The notes: generated by a model from the sequence alone, not told the origin. A stretch of 64,000 nt of DNA from Segatella copri (GCF_019249795.2 NZ_CP156891.1:968001-1032000); one strand, 5' to 3'. Positions 44,059 to 54,746 are shown, numbered from the stretch's first letter. Numbers and translations: made by a program.

Positions 44059-44805
44059 ATGGACAAGTATGGACTCATAGGTTACCCTCTGGGGCATTCG
44101 TTCTCAAAGAACTATTTCAACGAAAAGTTTGAGAACGAGGGCATCGATGCCCAATACATCAACTTCGAGATACCTTCTATCGAAAATCTTACCGAGATTC
44201 TCGACTCAAATCCTGAACTAAAGGGGCTCAACGTCACAATACCTTATAAGGAGAAAGTGATCAGCTATCTCGACGTGGTAAGCCCTGAGGCGAATGCTAT
44301 CGGAGCCGTCAACGTGATCAAGGTGGAGCACAGAGGCGAAGATGTTTATCTGAAAGGATATAACAGCGATGTAATCGGTTTTACCAAGAGCATCGAACCT
44401 TATATCGAGCCTTATCACAAGAAGGCTCTCATCCTGGGTACAGGCGGAGCTTCAAAGGCTATCAACTTCGGTCTGAAATCGCTCGGACTGGAAACAACCT
44501 TCGTGAGTCGATACGAGCGTCCGGATACTATCCAGTACGAAAAAATCACCCCTGAGGTTATCAAGGAGTATAACGTCATCGTAAACTGTACCCCAGTGGG
44601 CATGTACCCACACGTAGACGAGTGTCCTGCGCTGCCTTACGAGGCAATGGACAGCCACACCCTGCTCTACGACCTCATCTACAATCCCGACGAAACCCTC
44701 TTCATGAAGAAGGGCAAAGAACACGGAGCCACAGTAAAGAATGGCTTGGAAATGCTCTTGTTGCAAGCCTTTGCATCATGGGATTTCTGGCACCAGGAAA
44801 AATAA
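44059..44805 (+). CDS. aroE: Shikimate dehydrogenase
   Basis: 248 residues. It reduces 3-dehydroshikimate with NADPH in aromatic amino-acid synthesis. N-terminal substrate site YPLGHSFSKNYFNEKF and NVTIPYKE (catalytic Lys); dinucleotide site LILGTGGASKAI (about 122-133); NCTPVGMYP and YDLIYNPDETLFM are conserved. It starts 12 bases after menG. Confidence 0.95.
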   Translation: MDKYGLIGYPLGHSFSKNYFNEKFENEGIDAQYINFEIPSIENLTEILDSNPELKGLNVTIPYKEKVISYLDVVSPEANAIGAVNVIKVEHRGEDVYLKGYNSDVIGFTKSIEPYIEPYHKKALILGTGGASKAINFGLKSLGLETTFVSRYERPDTIQYEKITPEVIKEYNVIVNCTPVGMYPHVDECPALPYEAMDSHTLLYDLIYNPDETLFMKKGKEHGATVKNGLEMLLLQAFASWDFWHQEK

Positions 44806-44846
44806 GCATATCATAAAGTTCAAAGATCAAAGTTCAAAGTAAGAAT

Positions 44847-46013
44847 ATGAGTAACAATAGATATATGATGCGCGGTGTTAGCGCAGCAAAGGAAGATGTT
44901 CACAACGCTATCAAGAACATCGACAAGGGTATCTTCCCACAGGCTTTCTGCAAGATCATACCTGATATCTTGGGCGGCGACCCAGAGTATTGTAACATTA
45001 TGCATGCCGACGGTGCAGGTACCAAATCGAGCTTGGCTTACATGTACTGGAAGGAGACGGGCGACCTCTCTGTATGGAAAGGTATCGCTCAAGATGCTAT
45101 CGTGATGAATACCGACGACCTGCTCTGCGTAGGCGCCGTAGACAACATCCTCGTAAGCTCTACCATCGGACGCAACAAGATGCTCATCCCAGGCGAGGTA
45201 ATCTCAGCTATCATCAACGGTACTGACGACCTGCTCCACGAGATGCGTGAGATGGGTATCGGCATCTATCCTACCGGCGGTGAGACTGCTGACGTAGGCG
45301 ACCTGGTTCGTACTATCATCGTTGACTCTACCGTTACCTGCCGCATGAAGCGCAGCGATGTCATCAACAACGCCAACATCCGTCCAGGCGATGTCATCGT
45401 AGGTCTTTCTTCTACAGGTCAGGCTACTTACGAGAAGAAGTACAACGGCGGTATGGGCAGCAACGGACTTACTTCTGCCCGCCACGATGTATTCGCCAAG
45501 TATCTCGCAGAGAACTATCCTGAGAGCTACGACCACGCCGTGCCAGACGAGTTGGTTTACAGCGGTAAGTATAAGTTGACTGATGAGGTAGAGGGTTCAC
45601 CTATCAATGCCGGCGAGTTGGTTCTCTCTCCTACCCGCACCTACGCTCCTGTCATCAAGAAGATTCTCGACGAACTCCGCCCAGAGGTTCACGGTATGGT
45701 TCACTGCACCGGTGGTGCCCAGACCAAGGTTCTTCACTTCGTAGGCGAGAACTGCAAGGTAGTGAAGGACAACATGTTCCCAGTACCTCCACTCTTCAAG
45801 GCGATCCACGACTGCTCAGAGACCGACTGGAAGGAAATGTATCAGGTATTCAACATGGGTCACCGCATGGAGATCTACGTACGTCCTGAGGTTGCCGAGA
45901 AGGTTATCGCCATCAGCAAGAGCTTCAACATCGATGCCCAGATTGTGGGTCACATCGAAGAAGGCAAGCGCAGCCTGACCATCAAGAGCGAATTCGGAAC
46001 ATTCGAATACTAA
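44847..46013 (+). CDS. purM: Phosphoribosylformylglycinamidine cyclo-ligase (AIR synthase)
   Basis: 388 residues, somewhat longer than the E. coli enzyme. It closes the imidazole ring of FGAM with ATP. ATP-binding ADGAGTKSSLAYMY (about 52-65), conserved ETADVGDLV and a C-terminal AIRS domain with MVHCTGGAQTK. Third purine/pyrimidine gene of this run. The 41-base spacer before it contains short AAAGTTCAAAG direct repeats. Confidence 0.93.
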   Translation: MSNNRYMMRGVSAAKEDVHNAIKNIDKGIFPQAFCKIIPDILGGDPEYCNIMHADGAGTKSSLAYMYWKETGDLSVWKGIAQDAIVMNTDDLLCVGAVDNILVSSTIGRNKMLIPGEVISAIINGTDDLLHEMREMGIGIYPTGGETADVGDLVRTIIVDSTVTCRMKRSDVINNANIRPGDVIVGLSSTGQATYEKKYNGGMGSNGLTSARHDVFAKYLAENYPESYDHAVPDELVYSGKYKLTDEVEGSPINAGELVLSPTRTYAPVIKKILDELRPEVHGMVHCTGGAQTKVLHFVGENCKVVKDNMFPVPPLFKAIHDCSETDWKEMYQVFNMGHRMEIYVRPEVAEKVIAISKSFNIDAQIVGHIEEGKRSLTIKSEFGTFEY

Positions 46014-46030
46014 AAATAGAATTAAGATTA

Positions 46031-47140
46031 ATGGATAATAACAACATATTACAGAAGCTAGAAGGCTTAGAGAGCCGATACGAGGAAGTAAGCACCCTCA
46101 TTACCGACCCAGATGTCATCGCCGACCAGCCACGCTACGTGAAGCTCACCAAGGAATGGAAAGACCTGGGTGACATCATGGACGCACGCAAGCGATACAT
46201 CAACTGTCTGAATAGCATCAAGGAGGCAAAGGACATCCTTGCCAACGAGAGCGATCCGGAAATGAAGGAGATGGCTCGCGAAGAACTTAACGAGAACGAG
46301 GCGCTGCAGCCTAAACTTGAAGAAGAAATCAAGATTGCGCTGGTACCTAAGGACCCAGAAGACGCCAAGAACGTACAGATGGAAATCCGAGGCGGTGCCG
46401 GAGGCGACGAGGCAGCCCTCTTTGCAGGCGACCTATTTAATATGTATAAGAAATACTGCGAATCGAAGGGATGGACCGTCAGCGTGACTTCTGTTTCTGA
46501 AGGCGCAGTAGGTGGATACAAGGAAATCGACTTCGCAGTAAGCGGTACTGACGTTTACGGTACATTGAAGTACGAATCAGGTGTTCACCGTGTTCAGCGT
46601 GTGCCTGCTACTGAAACACAGGGCCGTATGCACACCTCAGCTGCTACCGTGGCCGTATTGCCAGAGGCAGACAAGTTTGAAGTGAACATCAACGAAGGCG
46701 ATATCAAGTGGGATACCTTCCGAAGTTCAGGTGCCGGTGGTCAGAACGTGAACAAGGTGGAGTCTGGTGTACGTCTCCGCTACCCTTGGAAAAACCCTAA
46801 CACAGGCGAGGTAGAGGAAATCCTCATCGAGTGTACCGAAACCCGTGACCAGCCAAAGAACAAGGAGCGTGCCTTGAGCCGCCTCTATACATTCATCCAC
46901 GACCGTGAGCACCAGAAGTATGTTGACGATATCGCCAGCCGCCGCAAGAGCCTCGTTTCTACCGGCGACCGCAGTGCGAAGATCCGTACCTACAACTTCC
47001 CGCAAGGCCGTGTTACCGACCATCGTATCGGTTACACCACTCACGATCTCAACGGTTTCCTGGCAGGTGATATTCAGGACATGATTGATGCCCTGACTGT
47101 AGCCGAGAACGCAGAGAAGCTGAAAGAAACAGAATTGTAA
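46031..47140 (+). CDS. prfA: Peptide chain release factor 1
   Basis: 369 residues, full length. It ends translation at UAA and UAG. The stop-codon recognition motif PAT ([14 protein letters not shown]) and the GGQ peptidyl-hydrolysis motif [15 protein letters not shown] are intact. N-terminal helical domain 1-100. It starts 17 bases after purM and is likely co-transcribed. Confidence 0.97.
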   Translation: MDNNNILQKLEGLESRYEEVSTLITDPDVIADQPRYVKLTKEWKDLGDIMDARKRYINCLNSIKEAKDILANESDPEMKEMAREELNENEALQPKLEEEIKIALVPKDPEDAKNVQMEIRGGAGGDEAALFAGDLFNMYKKYCESKGWTVSVTSVSEGAVGGYKEIDFAVSGTDVYGTLKYESGVHRVQRVPATETQGRMHTSAATVAVLPEADKFEVNINEGDIKWDTFRSSGAGGQNVNKVESGVRLRYPWKNPNTGEVEEILIECTETRDQPKNKERALSRLYTFIHDREHQKYVDDIASRRKSLVSTGDRSAKIRTYNFPQGRVTDHRIGYTTHDLNGFLAGDIQDMIDALTVAENAEKLKETEL

Positions 47141-47195
47141 AACCCCGATTCATCGTTCCGTACATCGGGGCGATGAATCATCATATCAATCCATT

Positions 47196-48038
47196 ATGAA
47201 CAGAAAAGAACTCGTAGAGCAGATTTTCGCCAAGAAGAGTTTCTTGTGCGTAGGTCTTGACACAGATATCAACAAGTTGCCTAAGTGCATCACCGAGAGT
47301 GAAGACATCCAGGGCGCAGAAGCCGAAATGATATTCAGATTCAACCAGGCTATCATCGATGCAACAGCCCCATACTGTGTGGCTTACAAGCCAAACCTGG
47401 CTTTCTATGAGAGCCGTGGCATCGATGGCATGATTGCCTTTGAAAACACCATCAAGTATCTCCACAGCCACTATCCAAACCACTTCATCATCGCAGATGC
47501 CAAGCGCGGTGATATCGGCAACACCAGCAAAATGTATGCCCAGACATTCTTCGAGGAGTACAATATCGACTCTGTAACCGTAGCACCTTATATGGGCGAG
47601 GATTCAGTCAAGCCATTCCTCGAGTATGACGGCAAGTGGGTTATCCTCCTGGCACTTACCAGCAACAAGGGTAGCCACGACTTCCAGCTCACCGAGGATA
47701 AGGAGGGCGAGCGCCTCTTCGAGAAGGTTCTCAAGAAGAGCCAGGAATGGGGCAACGATGAGAACATGATGTATGTAGTAGGCGCTACACAGGGCAAGAT
47801 GTTCGAAGACATCCGCAAGGTGGCTCCTAACCACTTCCTCCTCGTACCGGGCGTAGGTGCACAGGGTGGCAGCCTGCAGGAAGTTTGCAAGTATGGCATC
47901 ATCAAGGATTGCGGCTTGCTCGTCAACTCTTCCCGCGGCATCATCTATGCCAGCAACGGCGATGACTTTGCTGAGGTAGCAGGTCAGAAAGCTAAGGAGT
48001 TGCAGGCTGAAATGGCAGCAGAACTTGCTAAGTTATAA
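47196..48038 (+). CDS. pyrF: Orotidine 5'-phosphate decarboxylase
   Basis: 280 residues, the longer group typical of Bacteroidetes. It makes UMP from OMP. The catalytic Lys/Asp set lies in [14 protein letters not shown], with [10 protein letters not shown] near the start and [10 protein letters not shown] binding phosphate. It follows prfA after 55 bases and ends at a strong terminator, closing the phoH-pyrF run. Confidence 0.96.
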   Translation: MNRKELVEQIFAKKSFLCVGLDTDINKLPKCITESEDIQGAEAEMIFRFNQAIIDATAPYCVAYKPNLAFYESRGIDGMIAFENTIKYLHSHYPNHFIIADAKRGDIGNTSKMYAQTFFEEYNIDSVTVAPYMGEDSVKPFLEYDGKWVILLALTSNKGSHDFQLTEDKEGERLFEKVLKKSQEWGNDENMMYVVGATQGKMFEDIRKVAPNHFLLVPGVGAQGGSLQEVCKYGIIKDCGLLVNSSRGIIYASNGDDFAEVAGQKAKELQAEMAAELAKL

Positions 48039-48047
48039 AAACTCAAT

Positions 48048-48092
48048 TTAGGCGCAAAGTATCTTTAAAAAGAGGCTTTGCGCCTAAAAAAT
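48048..48092 (+). terminator. Terminator of the phoH-pyrF run
   Basis: TTTAGGCGCAAAG (48048-48060) pairs with CTTTGCGCCTAAA (48077-48089), then AAATA; a 13-bp perfect stem with a modest T tract. Confidence 0.7.
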
Positions 48093-48157
48093 ACCCTTTT
48101 ATGGGGCGAAAAAGCAAAATATTACAAAATAAAGTCGAGAATCTAAATCTTTTTTGC

Positions 48158-48165
48158 TATTTTTG
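48158..48165 (+). promoter_or_regulatory. Promoter -7 element of the lpx operon
   Basis: TATTTTTG followed by GCAAAC, 75 bases upstream of the lpxD ATG. The -33 element is weak. Confidence 0.5.
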
Positions 48166-48240
48166 CAAACAAATTGCGGTTACCTAAAGGTAATGATGCC
48201 TTGGGAACCTAAATAAAACAAACTAGAAGTCAGATAAATT

Positions 48241-49275
48241 ATGGAATTTACCGCTCAACAAATAGCCCAGTTCGTTCAGGGCCGTGTGGAAGGTGATGAG
48301 AACGCAACAGTCAACACCTTCGCAAAAATCGAAGAAGGTAAGGAAGGCGCCATCTCGTTCCTTTCTAACCCTAAATACACTCATTATGTTTACGAAACCA
48401 AGTCAAGCATCGTACTCATTGATGAGAACGTAGAATTGGAACACCCTGTCAGCACAACCCTCATCCGTGTGAAGAATGCATACGAGTGTGTGGCTAAGCT
48501 CCTGCAGATGTACGAATCCATGAAGCCTAAGAAGACCGGCATCGATCCGCTGGCTTTCGTATCTCCAAAGGCTAAGGTGGCTGAAGGTGTATATGTAGGT
48601 GCTTTCGCGTATATCAGCGATGGTGCAGAGGTAGGCGAAGGTAGCCAGATTTATCCTCATGCCTACATCGGAGAGGGTGTGAAGATTGGTAAGAATGCAC
48701 TCATCTATCCGAACGTTACCGTATATCACGGCTGTAAATTAGGCAATAACGTTACGCTTCATGCCGGTTGTGTAATCGGTGCCGACGGATTTGGATTCGC
48801 TCCAGGTCCTGAAGGTTACGACAAGATTCCTCAGATTGGTATAGTTACCATCGAAGACGATGTAGAGATTGGTGCCAACACTTGTGTAGACCGTTCTACA
48901 ATGGGTTCTACCTATGTTCGCAAGGGCGTAAAGCTCGACAACCTCGTACAGATTGCCCACAATACCGATATCGGTGCCAACACCGTGATGTCTTCTCAGG
49001 TAGGTATAGCAGGCAGTACAAAGGTAGGCGAATGGTGTATGTTTGGCGGTCAGGTGGGTCTTGCCGGCCACATCACTATCGGCGATAAGGTGTTCCTCGG
49101 TGCCCAGAGCGGTGTTCCGGGCAGCCTCAAGAGCGGCCAGCAGCTCATCGGAACTCCTCCTATGGAGCAGCGCGCTTACTTCAAGTCTCAGGCCATCTTC
49201 CGTCGTTTGCCTGACATGTACAAGGAACTCAACGACCTGAAGAAGCAGATTGAAGAATTAAAGAAAAACAATTAA
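48241..49275 (+). CDS. lpxD: UDP-3-O-(3-hydroxyacyl)glucosamine N-acyltransferase
   Basis: 344 residues. Third step of lipid A synthesis. An N-terminal uridine-binding domain is followed by a left-handed beta-helix of hexapeptide repeats (about 105-310; e.g. [20 protein letters not shown]) and a C-terminal helix ([17 protein letters not shown]). The catalytic His lies in [13 protein letters not shown]. It starts the lpxD, lpxC-fabZ, lpxA series, interrupted only by a REP-like element at 49285-49370. Confidence 0.96.
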   Translation: MEFTAQQIAQFVQGRVEGDENATVNTFAKIEEGKEGAISFLSNPKYTHYVYETKSSIVLIDENVELEHPVSTTLIRVKNAYECVAKLLQMYESMKPKKTGIDPLAFVSPKAKVAEGVYVGAFAYISDGAEVGEGSQIYPHAYIGEGVKIGKNALIYPNVTVYHGCKLGNNVTLHAGCVIGADGFGFAPGPEGYDKIPQIGIVTIEDDVEIGANTCVDRSTMGSTYVRKGVKLDNLVQIAHNTDIGANTVMSSQVGIAGSTKVGEWCMFGGQVGLAGHITIGDKVFLGAQSGVPGSLKSGQQLIGTPPMEQRAYFKSQAIFRRLPDMYKELNDLKKQIEELKKNN

Positions 49276-49284
49276 AAATAATAA

Positions 49285-49370
49285 GGCACGGATGACACGG
49301 ATGACGCGGAGGCTAACGCCACTAAGGAATCCGAAGAAAACGCAGAGAAAAAATCCGTGTTATCCGTGCC
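49285..49370. repeat. REP-like palindromic element, copy 2
   Basis: GGCACGGATGACACGGAT (49285-49302) and AAATCCGTGTTATCCGTGCC (49351-49370) enclose about 48 bases. It matches the arms of 39981-40060. It fills the lpxD to lpxC-fabZ spacer and ends 7 bases before the first possible start codon. Confidence 0.75.
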
Positions 49371-49376
49371 TAAAAA

Positions 49377-50771
49377 ATGAATATAATTATGTCAAAACAG
49401 AAGACACTGAAAGGTAGTTTCTCTCTTTGCGGAAAGGGTTTGCATACAGGCTTGAGCCTCACCGTAACTTTCAATCCTGCACCAGAGAACACCGGTTATA
49501 AAATACAGCGCATCGACCTCGAAGGCGAGCCTGTTATCCAGGCTGTAGCTGAGAACGTTGTTGAAACACAGCGCGGTACCGTACTCGGTAAGGGCGATAT
49601 CCGTGTTTCTACCATCGAGCATGGTATGTCAGCACTCTATGCCCTCGGCATCGACAACTGTCTCATCCAGGTAAACGGTCCTGAGTTCCCTATCCTCGAC
49701 GGTTCTGCTGCTCCGTATGTAGAGAAGATCCAGAGCATAGGCATCCAGGAGCAGAATGCTGAGAAAGACTACTACATCATCCGTCATAAGATTGAGGTGA
49801 AAGATGATAATGGGTCTGTCATCACCATCCTTCCTGACGAGGACTTCAGCATCACAGCCATGTGTTCTTTCGAGAGCAAATTCATCAACAGCCAGTTTGC
49901 TACCCTCGAAAAGATGGAGACATACGCAGAGGAGATTGCATCAGCCCGTACCTTCGTTTTCGTACGCGACATCATGCCTCTGCTTCAGGCTAACCTCATT
50001 AAGGGTGGTGACCTGGACAATGCCATCGTTATCTACGAGCGCCAGGTAGAACAGGCTCAGCTCGACCAGCTCGCCGACCATCTCAAGGTGCCTCACATGG
50101 ATGCAAACAAGTTGGGTTACATCCAGCACCGCCCATTGCAGTGGGAGAACGAATGTACACGTCATAAACTGCTCGATATCATCGGCGATATGGCACTCAT
50201 CGGCAAGCCTATCAAGGGTCGCATCATCGCTACGCGTCCAGGTCATACCGTAAACAACAAGTTCGCCCGCCTCATGCGCAAGGAGATTCGCAAGCACGAG
50301 ATTCAGGCTCCTATCTACGATCCTAACGAGGAGCCAATCATGGATAATATCCGCATCCGTCAGCTCCTGCCTCACCGCTACCCTATGCAGCTGGTCGATA
50401 AGGTCATTGCTATGGGTCCTAACAGCATCGTGGGCGTAAAGAATGTAACCAGCAACGAGCCTTTCTTCACCGGTCACTTCCCTGAAGAGCCAGTGATGCC
50501 AGGCGTTCTCCAGGTAGAGGCGATGGCACAGTGTGGCGGTCTGCTCGTATTGAACCAGCTGGAGGAGCCTGAGCGCTGGAGTACTTACTTCATGAAGCTC
50601 GATGATGTGAAGTTCCGCAAGAAGGTGGTTCCGGGCGATACTCTCCTCTTCCGTGTAGAACTCCTCGCACCCGTGCGTCATGGCATCAGCTCTATGAAAG
50701 GCTATATGTTCGTAGGCGACCAGGTGGTGGCAGAGGCTACTTTCACAGCACAGATTGTTAAGAACAAGTAA
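49377..50771 (+). CDS. lpxC-fabZ: Bifunctional LpxC deacetylase / FabZ dehydratase
   Basis: 464 residues (or 460 from the second ATG at 49389, MSKQKTLKGSF, which fits the family start as well). Residues about 1-300 are LpxC, the zinc deacetylase that commits to lipid A synthesis (SLCGKGLHTG, STIEHGMSALYALGIDN, and a His/Asp pair in LLDIIGDMALIGKPIKG). Residues about 315-464 are FabZ, the 3-hydroxyacyl-ACP dehydratase (LLPHRYPMQLVDKV, GHFPEEPVMPGVLQVEAMAQ). The fusion is a known Bacteroidetes trait. Confidence 0.96.
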   Translation: MNIIMSKQKTLKGSFSLCGKGLHTGLSLTVTFNPAPENTGYKIQRIDLEGEPVIQAVAENVVETQRGTVLGKGDIRVSTIEHGMSALYALGIDNCLIQVNGPEFPILDGSAAPYVEKIQSIGIQEQNAEKDYYIIRHKIEVKDDNGSVITILPDEDFSITAMCSFESKFINSQFATLEKMETYAEEIASARTFVFVRDIMPLLQANLIKGGDLDNAIVIYERQVEQAQLDQLADHLKVPHMDANKLGYIQHRPLQWENECTRHKLLDIIGDMALIGKPIKGRIIATRPGHTVNNKFARLMRKEIRKHEIQAPIYDPNEEPIMDNIRIRQLLPHRYPMQLVDKVIAMGPNSIVGVKNVTSNEPFFTGHFPEEPVMPGVLQVEAMAQCGGLLVLNQLEEPERWSTYFMKLDDVKFRKKVVPGDTLLFRVELLAPVRHGISSMKGYMFVGDQVVAEATFTAQIVKNK

Positions 50772-50786
50772 TAATAAAATAGAAAT

Positions 50787-51557
50787 ATGAATCAGATTAG
50801 TCCATTAGCGTTCGTTCACCCAGAGGCAAAACTCGGTGACAACAACATTATCGGTCCTTTCTGCTATATCGACAAGGACACCGTTTTGGGCGATAACAAC
50901 GTATTGCAGAACAGCGTTACCATCCACGTGGGCGCTCGCATCGGCAACAATAATGAATTTTTCCCAGGCGCCAGCATCTCTACCAAGCCTCAGGACTTGA
51001 AGTTCAAGGGCGAGCAGACAACCTGCGAGGTTGGCGATAACAACAGCATCCGTGAGAACGTTACTATCTCTCGTGGTACAGCCTCTAAGGGCAAGACCGT
51101 AGTAGGCAGCAACAACCTCCTGATGGAGACCGTTCACGTGGCTCACGACTGCGTGCTCGGCAGCGGCTTGATTATCGGCAACTCTACCAAATTTGCCGGT
51201 GAGGTGGTAATAGACGACAACGCCATCGTCAGCGCCAACGTTCTCGTTCACCAGTTCTGCCATATCGCAGGCTACGTAATGATCCAGGGCGGTTGCCGTT
51301 TCTCTCAGGATATTCCTCCATACATCATTGCCGGCAAGGAGCCAACCCGCTACTGCAGCATCAACCTCATCGGTCTGCGCCGTCGCGGTTTCAGCAATGA
51401 GACCATCCAGAACATCCACGAGGCTTACCGCCTGCTCTACAGCAAGGGTATATTGAAGGAAGGTATTGAGGAAATCAAGAAGAATCTTGAGGTTACCAAG
51501 GAGATTCAGTATATTATCGACTTCGTAGAGAGTTCTCAGCGAGGCATTATCCGATAA
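50787..51557 (+). CDS. lpxA: UDP-N-acetylglucosamine acyltransferase
   Basis: 256 residues. First acylation of lipid A. A left-handed beta-helix (about 5-190) with catalytic His in ETVHVAHDCVLG, and a helical C-terminal part (GLRRRGFSNETIQNIHEAYR). It starts 15 bases after lpxC-fabZ. A terminator lies at 51584-51627. Confidence 0.96.
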   Translation: MNQISPLAFVHPEAKLGDNNIIGPFCYIDKDTVLGDNNVLQNSVTIHVGARIGNNNEFFPGASISTKPQDLKFKGEQTTCEVGDNNSIRENVTISRGTASKGKTVVGSNNLLMETVHVAHDCVLGSGLIIGNSTKFAGEVVIDDNAIVSANVLVHQFCHIAGYVMIQGGCRFSQDIPPYIIAGKEPTRYCSINLIGLRRRGFSNETIQNIHEAYRLLYSKGILKEGIEEIKKNLEVTKEIQYIIDFVESSQRGIIR

Positions 51558-51583
51558 AAGTAAAAGGGTAAAAAGGTAAAAAG

Positions 51584-51627
51584 AGCATCCTTGCATAGGT
51601 TTATGAAACGAGCAAGGATGCTTTTTT
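51584..51627 (+). terminator. Terminator of the lpx operon
   Basis: AGCATCCTTGC (51584-51594) pairs with GCAAGGATGCT (51612-51622), then T run TTTTTCTT. Confidence 0.85.
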
Positions 51628-51648
51628 CTTGAATATAAAAAATGATAT

Positions 51649-52551
51649 ATGAAAACATTGATTGTGGTCTTAGGTCCTACCGGTGTAGGTAAAACGGAGC
51701 TTTGCCTTTCACTGGCAGAGCATCTCGCTATACCTATCATCAATGCCGACTCCCGCCAGATCTTCGCCGAACTTCCTATCGGAACTGCAGCCCCTACTGC
51801 CGAACAGCAGCAACGGGTAAAGCATTATTTCGTAGGAAACTACCACATCGAAGATTATTACAGCGCTGCCCAATATGAGGCTGATGTGATGAATCTCCTG
51901 CAGGAAGACATCTTCAAGAATCATGATGTGGCTCTGCTTACAGGCGGCAGCATGATGTATATCGATGCTGTATGCAAAGGAATCGACGACATCCCTACTG
52001 TTCGTGACGACATACGCACTTGGATGAAACAGCGGCTGGAAGAGGAAGGGCTGGAGGCGCTGGTAGAAGAACTCCACAAGATGGATCCGGAGCACTGGTC
52101 GATAGTAGACAGGAAGAATCCACGCCGCGTGGTTCATGCACTTGAAATCTGTCATCAGACCGGCAAGACTTATACTTCTTTCCGCACAGCCGAAAAGAAG
52201 CAGCGCCCTTTCCGCATCATCAAGATAGGTCTGAACCGCGACAGAACAGAACTCTACGACCGCATCAACCAGCGTGTATTGATGATGATGGGCGAAGGTC
52301 TGGAGGCAGAAGCACGCAGCGTATATCCGCAGAAGGGACTCACCTCGTTGAGAACCGTAGGCTACAAAGAAATGTTCTCCTACTTTGACGGCGAGATAGA
52401 CCGCGATGAAGCTATCAGACAAATCCAATCGCACAGCCGTGAATACATGCGCAAGCAACTTACCTGGTTTAAGCGGGATACCACTATCCAATGGTTCCAT
52501 CCAGACCAGCAAGAAGAAATCCTTGCGTACATTGATAAAGAAATAGGATAA
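51649..52551 (+). CDS. miaA: tRNA dimethylallyltransferase
   Basis: 300 residues. It adds the isopentenyl group to A37 of tRNAs reading UNN codons. Walker [11 protein letters not shown] (about 8-17), [30 protein letters not shown] and [13 protein letters not shown] are conserved. It lies 27 bases past the lpx terminator and may rely on read-through or its own weak promoter. Confidence 0.96.
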   Translation: MKTLIVVLGPTGVGKTELCLSLAEHLAIPIINADSRQIFAELPIGTAAPTAEQQQRVKHYFVGNYHIEDYYSAAQYEADVMNLLQEDIFKNHDVALLTGGSMMYIDAVCKGIDDIPTVRDDIRTWMKQRLEEEGLEALVEELHKMDPEHWSIVDRKNPRRVVHALEICHQTGKTYTSFRTAEKKQRPFRIIKIGLNRDRTELYDRINQRVLMMMGEGLEAEARSVYPQKGLTSLRTVGYKEMFSYFDGEIDRDEAIRQIQSHSREYMRKQLTWFKRDTTIQWFHPDQQEEILAYIDKEIG

Positions 52552-52582
52552 CTCTTAGTCGCTTTTTACTAAGAGTTATCCT
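52545..52582. terminator. Long hairpin after miaA
   Basis: AGGATAACTCTTAGT (52545-52559) and its perfect complement (52568-52582). Its 5' arm includes the miaA stop. The flank is T-rich on the minus strand (ATTTCTTT), so it may also stop the convergent HAD gene transcript. Confidence 0.55.
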
Positions 52583-52719
52583 AAAGTAAGGCTTGCCCCC
52601 TTATTTTAGGGACAAGCGAACAAACTTATTGATTTTCAAGCACTTACATACACAATACAGAAAAAAAACACCGTAGATGGGACCAGCAGAAAAAGAGGAA
52701 AGATCTATATTCTCTCCCT

Positions 52720-53436
52720 TTATATCCAATCAAGAATTTCCTTGAAATATGAGATGCGGCGGAGTTTCGGGTGTTCATACTCTTCAGTCTTCTCATGCGC
52801 CCAAATAGATTGGGCAGGAATATGGATGGCAGAACAGCCGATGCTCAGCGCAGGAGCAATATCACTCTTGAAACTGTTACCCACCATGACGAGTTCTGAA
52901 GGCTGGACATCCAGTTCCCTGCAGAGGCGGCGGTAAGCTTCAGGCTTTTTATCGCTCACGATACTTACCACATCAAAATAACGCTGCAAACCCGAGCGCC
53001 ATAATTTATTCTCCTGATCCTGCAACTCTCCCTTCGTAAAGACGGCAAGTTTCAATCCCCTGCCCTCTTTCTTCTTTTCATGCAGCAGAGCCAGCGTCTC
53101 CTCTACCCCCTCCAGCGGTTTGGCATCAAGATGCAGCAGACTCTTTCCCAGCCCTATAATCTGAGCAATCACATAGGCAGAAACCTTGCCCTTACTCACC
53201 TTCACGGCATTCTCTACCAGCGAAATGATGAAAGCCTTGCAGCCATACCCCAAGTCAGCCATATTACCACTTTCCGTCTCCAGAAGAGCGGCAGAAATTT
53301 CTTTCTCTTTTCCGTACTCAGAAAGAAGTTCGCAATATTCATGCTCCACCTCTTCGAAATATTCCTGTAATGCCCAGAGCGTATCATCGGCATCGAAGGC
53401 TATCGCCCTGATATCTTTAAATCTATCCATTTTCAT
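52720..53436 (-). CDS. HAD-superfamily hydrolase
   Basis: 238 residues (YjjG/phosphoglycolate phosphatase-like). Motif I FDADDTLWALQ (about 14-24) gives the nucleophile Asp; motif II TKGELQDQE; motif III lysine in SDKKPEAYRRL; motif IV VGNSFKSDIAPA. A helical cap lies at about 28-110. A phosphatase for small metabolites, substrate unknown. It lies alone between miaA and the IS4-like element. Confidence 0.85.
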   Translation of the reverse strand: MKMDRFKDIRAIAFDADDTLWALQEYFEEVEHEYCELLSEYGKEKEISAALLETESGNMADLGYGCKAFIISLVENAVKVSKGKVSAYVIAQIIGLGKSLLHLDAKPLEGVEETLALLHEKKKEGRGLKLAVFTKGELQDQENKLWRSGLQRYFDVVSIVSDKKPEAYRRLCRELDVQPSELVMVGNSFKSDIAPALSIGCSAIHIPAQSIWAHEKTEEYEHPKLRRISYFKEILDWI

Positions 53437-53497
53437 GTTTGTTATGTTTTACACCTTATTAAATATAGCAATAGTTCGTTAATAATTCAATAATGTG

Positions 53498-54721
53498 CTA
53501 AGCAGCTATACGCTGTAAGCACGAGAGATCTTTGAAAATCTTGCTAATTAAAGTTCGGTTCGGGGTGTACCCGCTTGCTTTAAAAATTCGTTTCACCAGA
53601 TAAATGTTGGTCATCAGTGACTTGAATGAAGACATAGAATATTTCATTCCCATCTCCTTCATAGTTACCTTGGCAACATTTAGTGATGTGAACGAAGCAT
53701 TGAAAGCAAAATCGAGTTTCCACTTATCGCGAGCCTGGCAGTCCATAAGACCAGTATAGCCTTTGGCGTCACGAAAGCAAAATTCGATCTGGAACCTGGT
53801 TCTATAATAAAGAAGTACTTCTTCACCCGAAAGTGAGGTGTCTGTAGAGAAGAATAGTTTCTTCTTGCCATTCGGCATCTGCCAGATGACAAGTCTAACT
53901 TTACACCTGAGTGCCTTGGAATAGGCTATCAAAGTATAAGCTGTTCCTTCTATATCTTTCATCTCCATCTTCTCCATTCGAGTGAGGTCAAGATTCTTCA
54001 TATCAATCTTGCCATCCTTGGTCTTTGGGCGACCACGTTTTCCAGTACGTGGACCAGCATAGACATAAAAGAGACAAGCATTGTCACGAAAGCGGCTTAT
54101 CAAAGAGAACCCTTCTTTCTTTATCCCATTAACAAATGTACTTGTAGAGAAGTAAGCATCTGCAACTATGAGGGTTGAGAGTTTAAGAAGTTCCTTGCGG
54201 TAACGCTTAATGACGCTGATATAGAAATCTACCATAGTCTTGTTTCTAAGACTCAGTTCTTTATTACTTAGCGACTGGTGTGCTTTTAACATCATGCAGT
54301 CTTTGGCATCAATATCAATGAGGCCAATACCCATGATTTCGAGACCATGTTTAACAGACTGTGCACATCCCGACCAAAAACGACCGATATGTGGAGTCTT
54401 CTTGCCAGCTTTGCTGATGTAGCTGGGATCAATGGCAATAGCCCATCTTCCCTGTTTACCAAAGAAGCGCTTGGCAAGTGAGACATTAAGTTTGAGCCAG
54501 TCAATGCTTTTCGACTTTTTTAAGCCGAATGCGTTGCGATAGGTTTGCTCAACATGCGAGCCATACCTCCCCATTTGGGTGAAATTTATCTTTCTTGGTA
54601 TTACCATGAACAAAATTATCACCTCGATGAGTATTTTCTCGAAACTTTTTGTTAACTTTGCAGCCGAATCTTCAACTGCATCTTTAAAGATATCCATATA
54701 TTGGTCAAGTCCTGTATTCAT
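53498..54721 (-). CDS. IS4-superfamily DDE transposase
   Basis: 407 residues, intact frame. DDE motifs: AIDPSYISKAG (about 96-106), VADAYFSTSTFV (about 188-199) and the Y-R-E signature YYRTRFQIEFCFRDAKG (about 317-333). A Lys/Arg-rich insert RTGKRGRPKTKDGK precedes the third motif. A promoter lies at 54747-54777 on this strand. Its -33 region is one arm of an 11-bp inverted repeat whose other arm covers codons 4-7. The element separates a HAD gene from the PiT transporter gene. Confidence 0.88.
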   Translation of the reverse strand: MNTGLDQYMDIFKDAVEDSAAKLTKSFEKILIEVIILFMVIPRKINFTQMGRYGSHVEQTYRNAFGLKKSKSIDWLKLNVSLAKRFFGKQGRWAIAIDPSYISKAGKKTPHIGRFWSGCAQSVKHGLEIMGIGLIDIDAKDCMMLKAHQSLSNKELSLRNKTMVDFYISVIKRYRKELLKLSTLIVADAYFSTSTFVNGIKKEGFSLISRFRDNACLFYVYAGPRTGKRGRPKTKDGKIDMKNLDLTRMEKMEMKDIEGTAYTLIAYSKALRCKVRLVIWQMPNGKKKLFFSTDTSLSGEEVLLYYRTRFQIEFCFRDAKGYTGLMDCQARDKWKLDFAFNASFTSLNVAKVTMKEMGMKYSMSSFKSLMTNIYLVKRIFKASGYTPNRTLISKIFKDLSCLQRIAA

Positions 54722-54746
54722 ATAATTTTGCGTTTGTCGTGATTTG

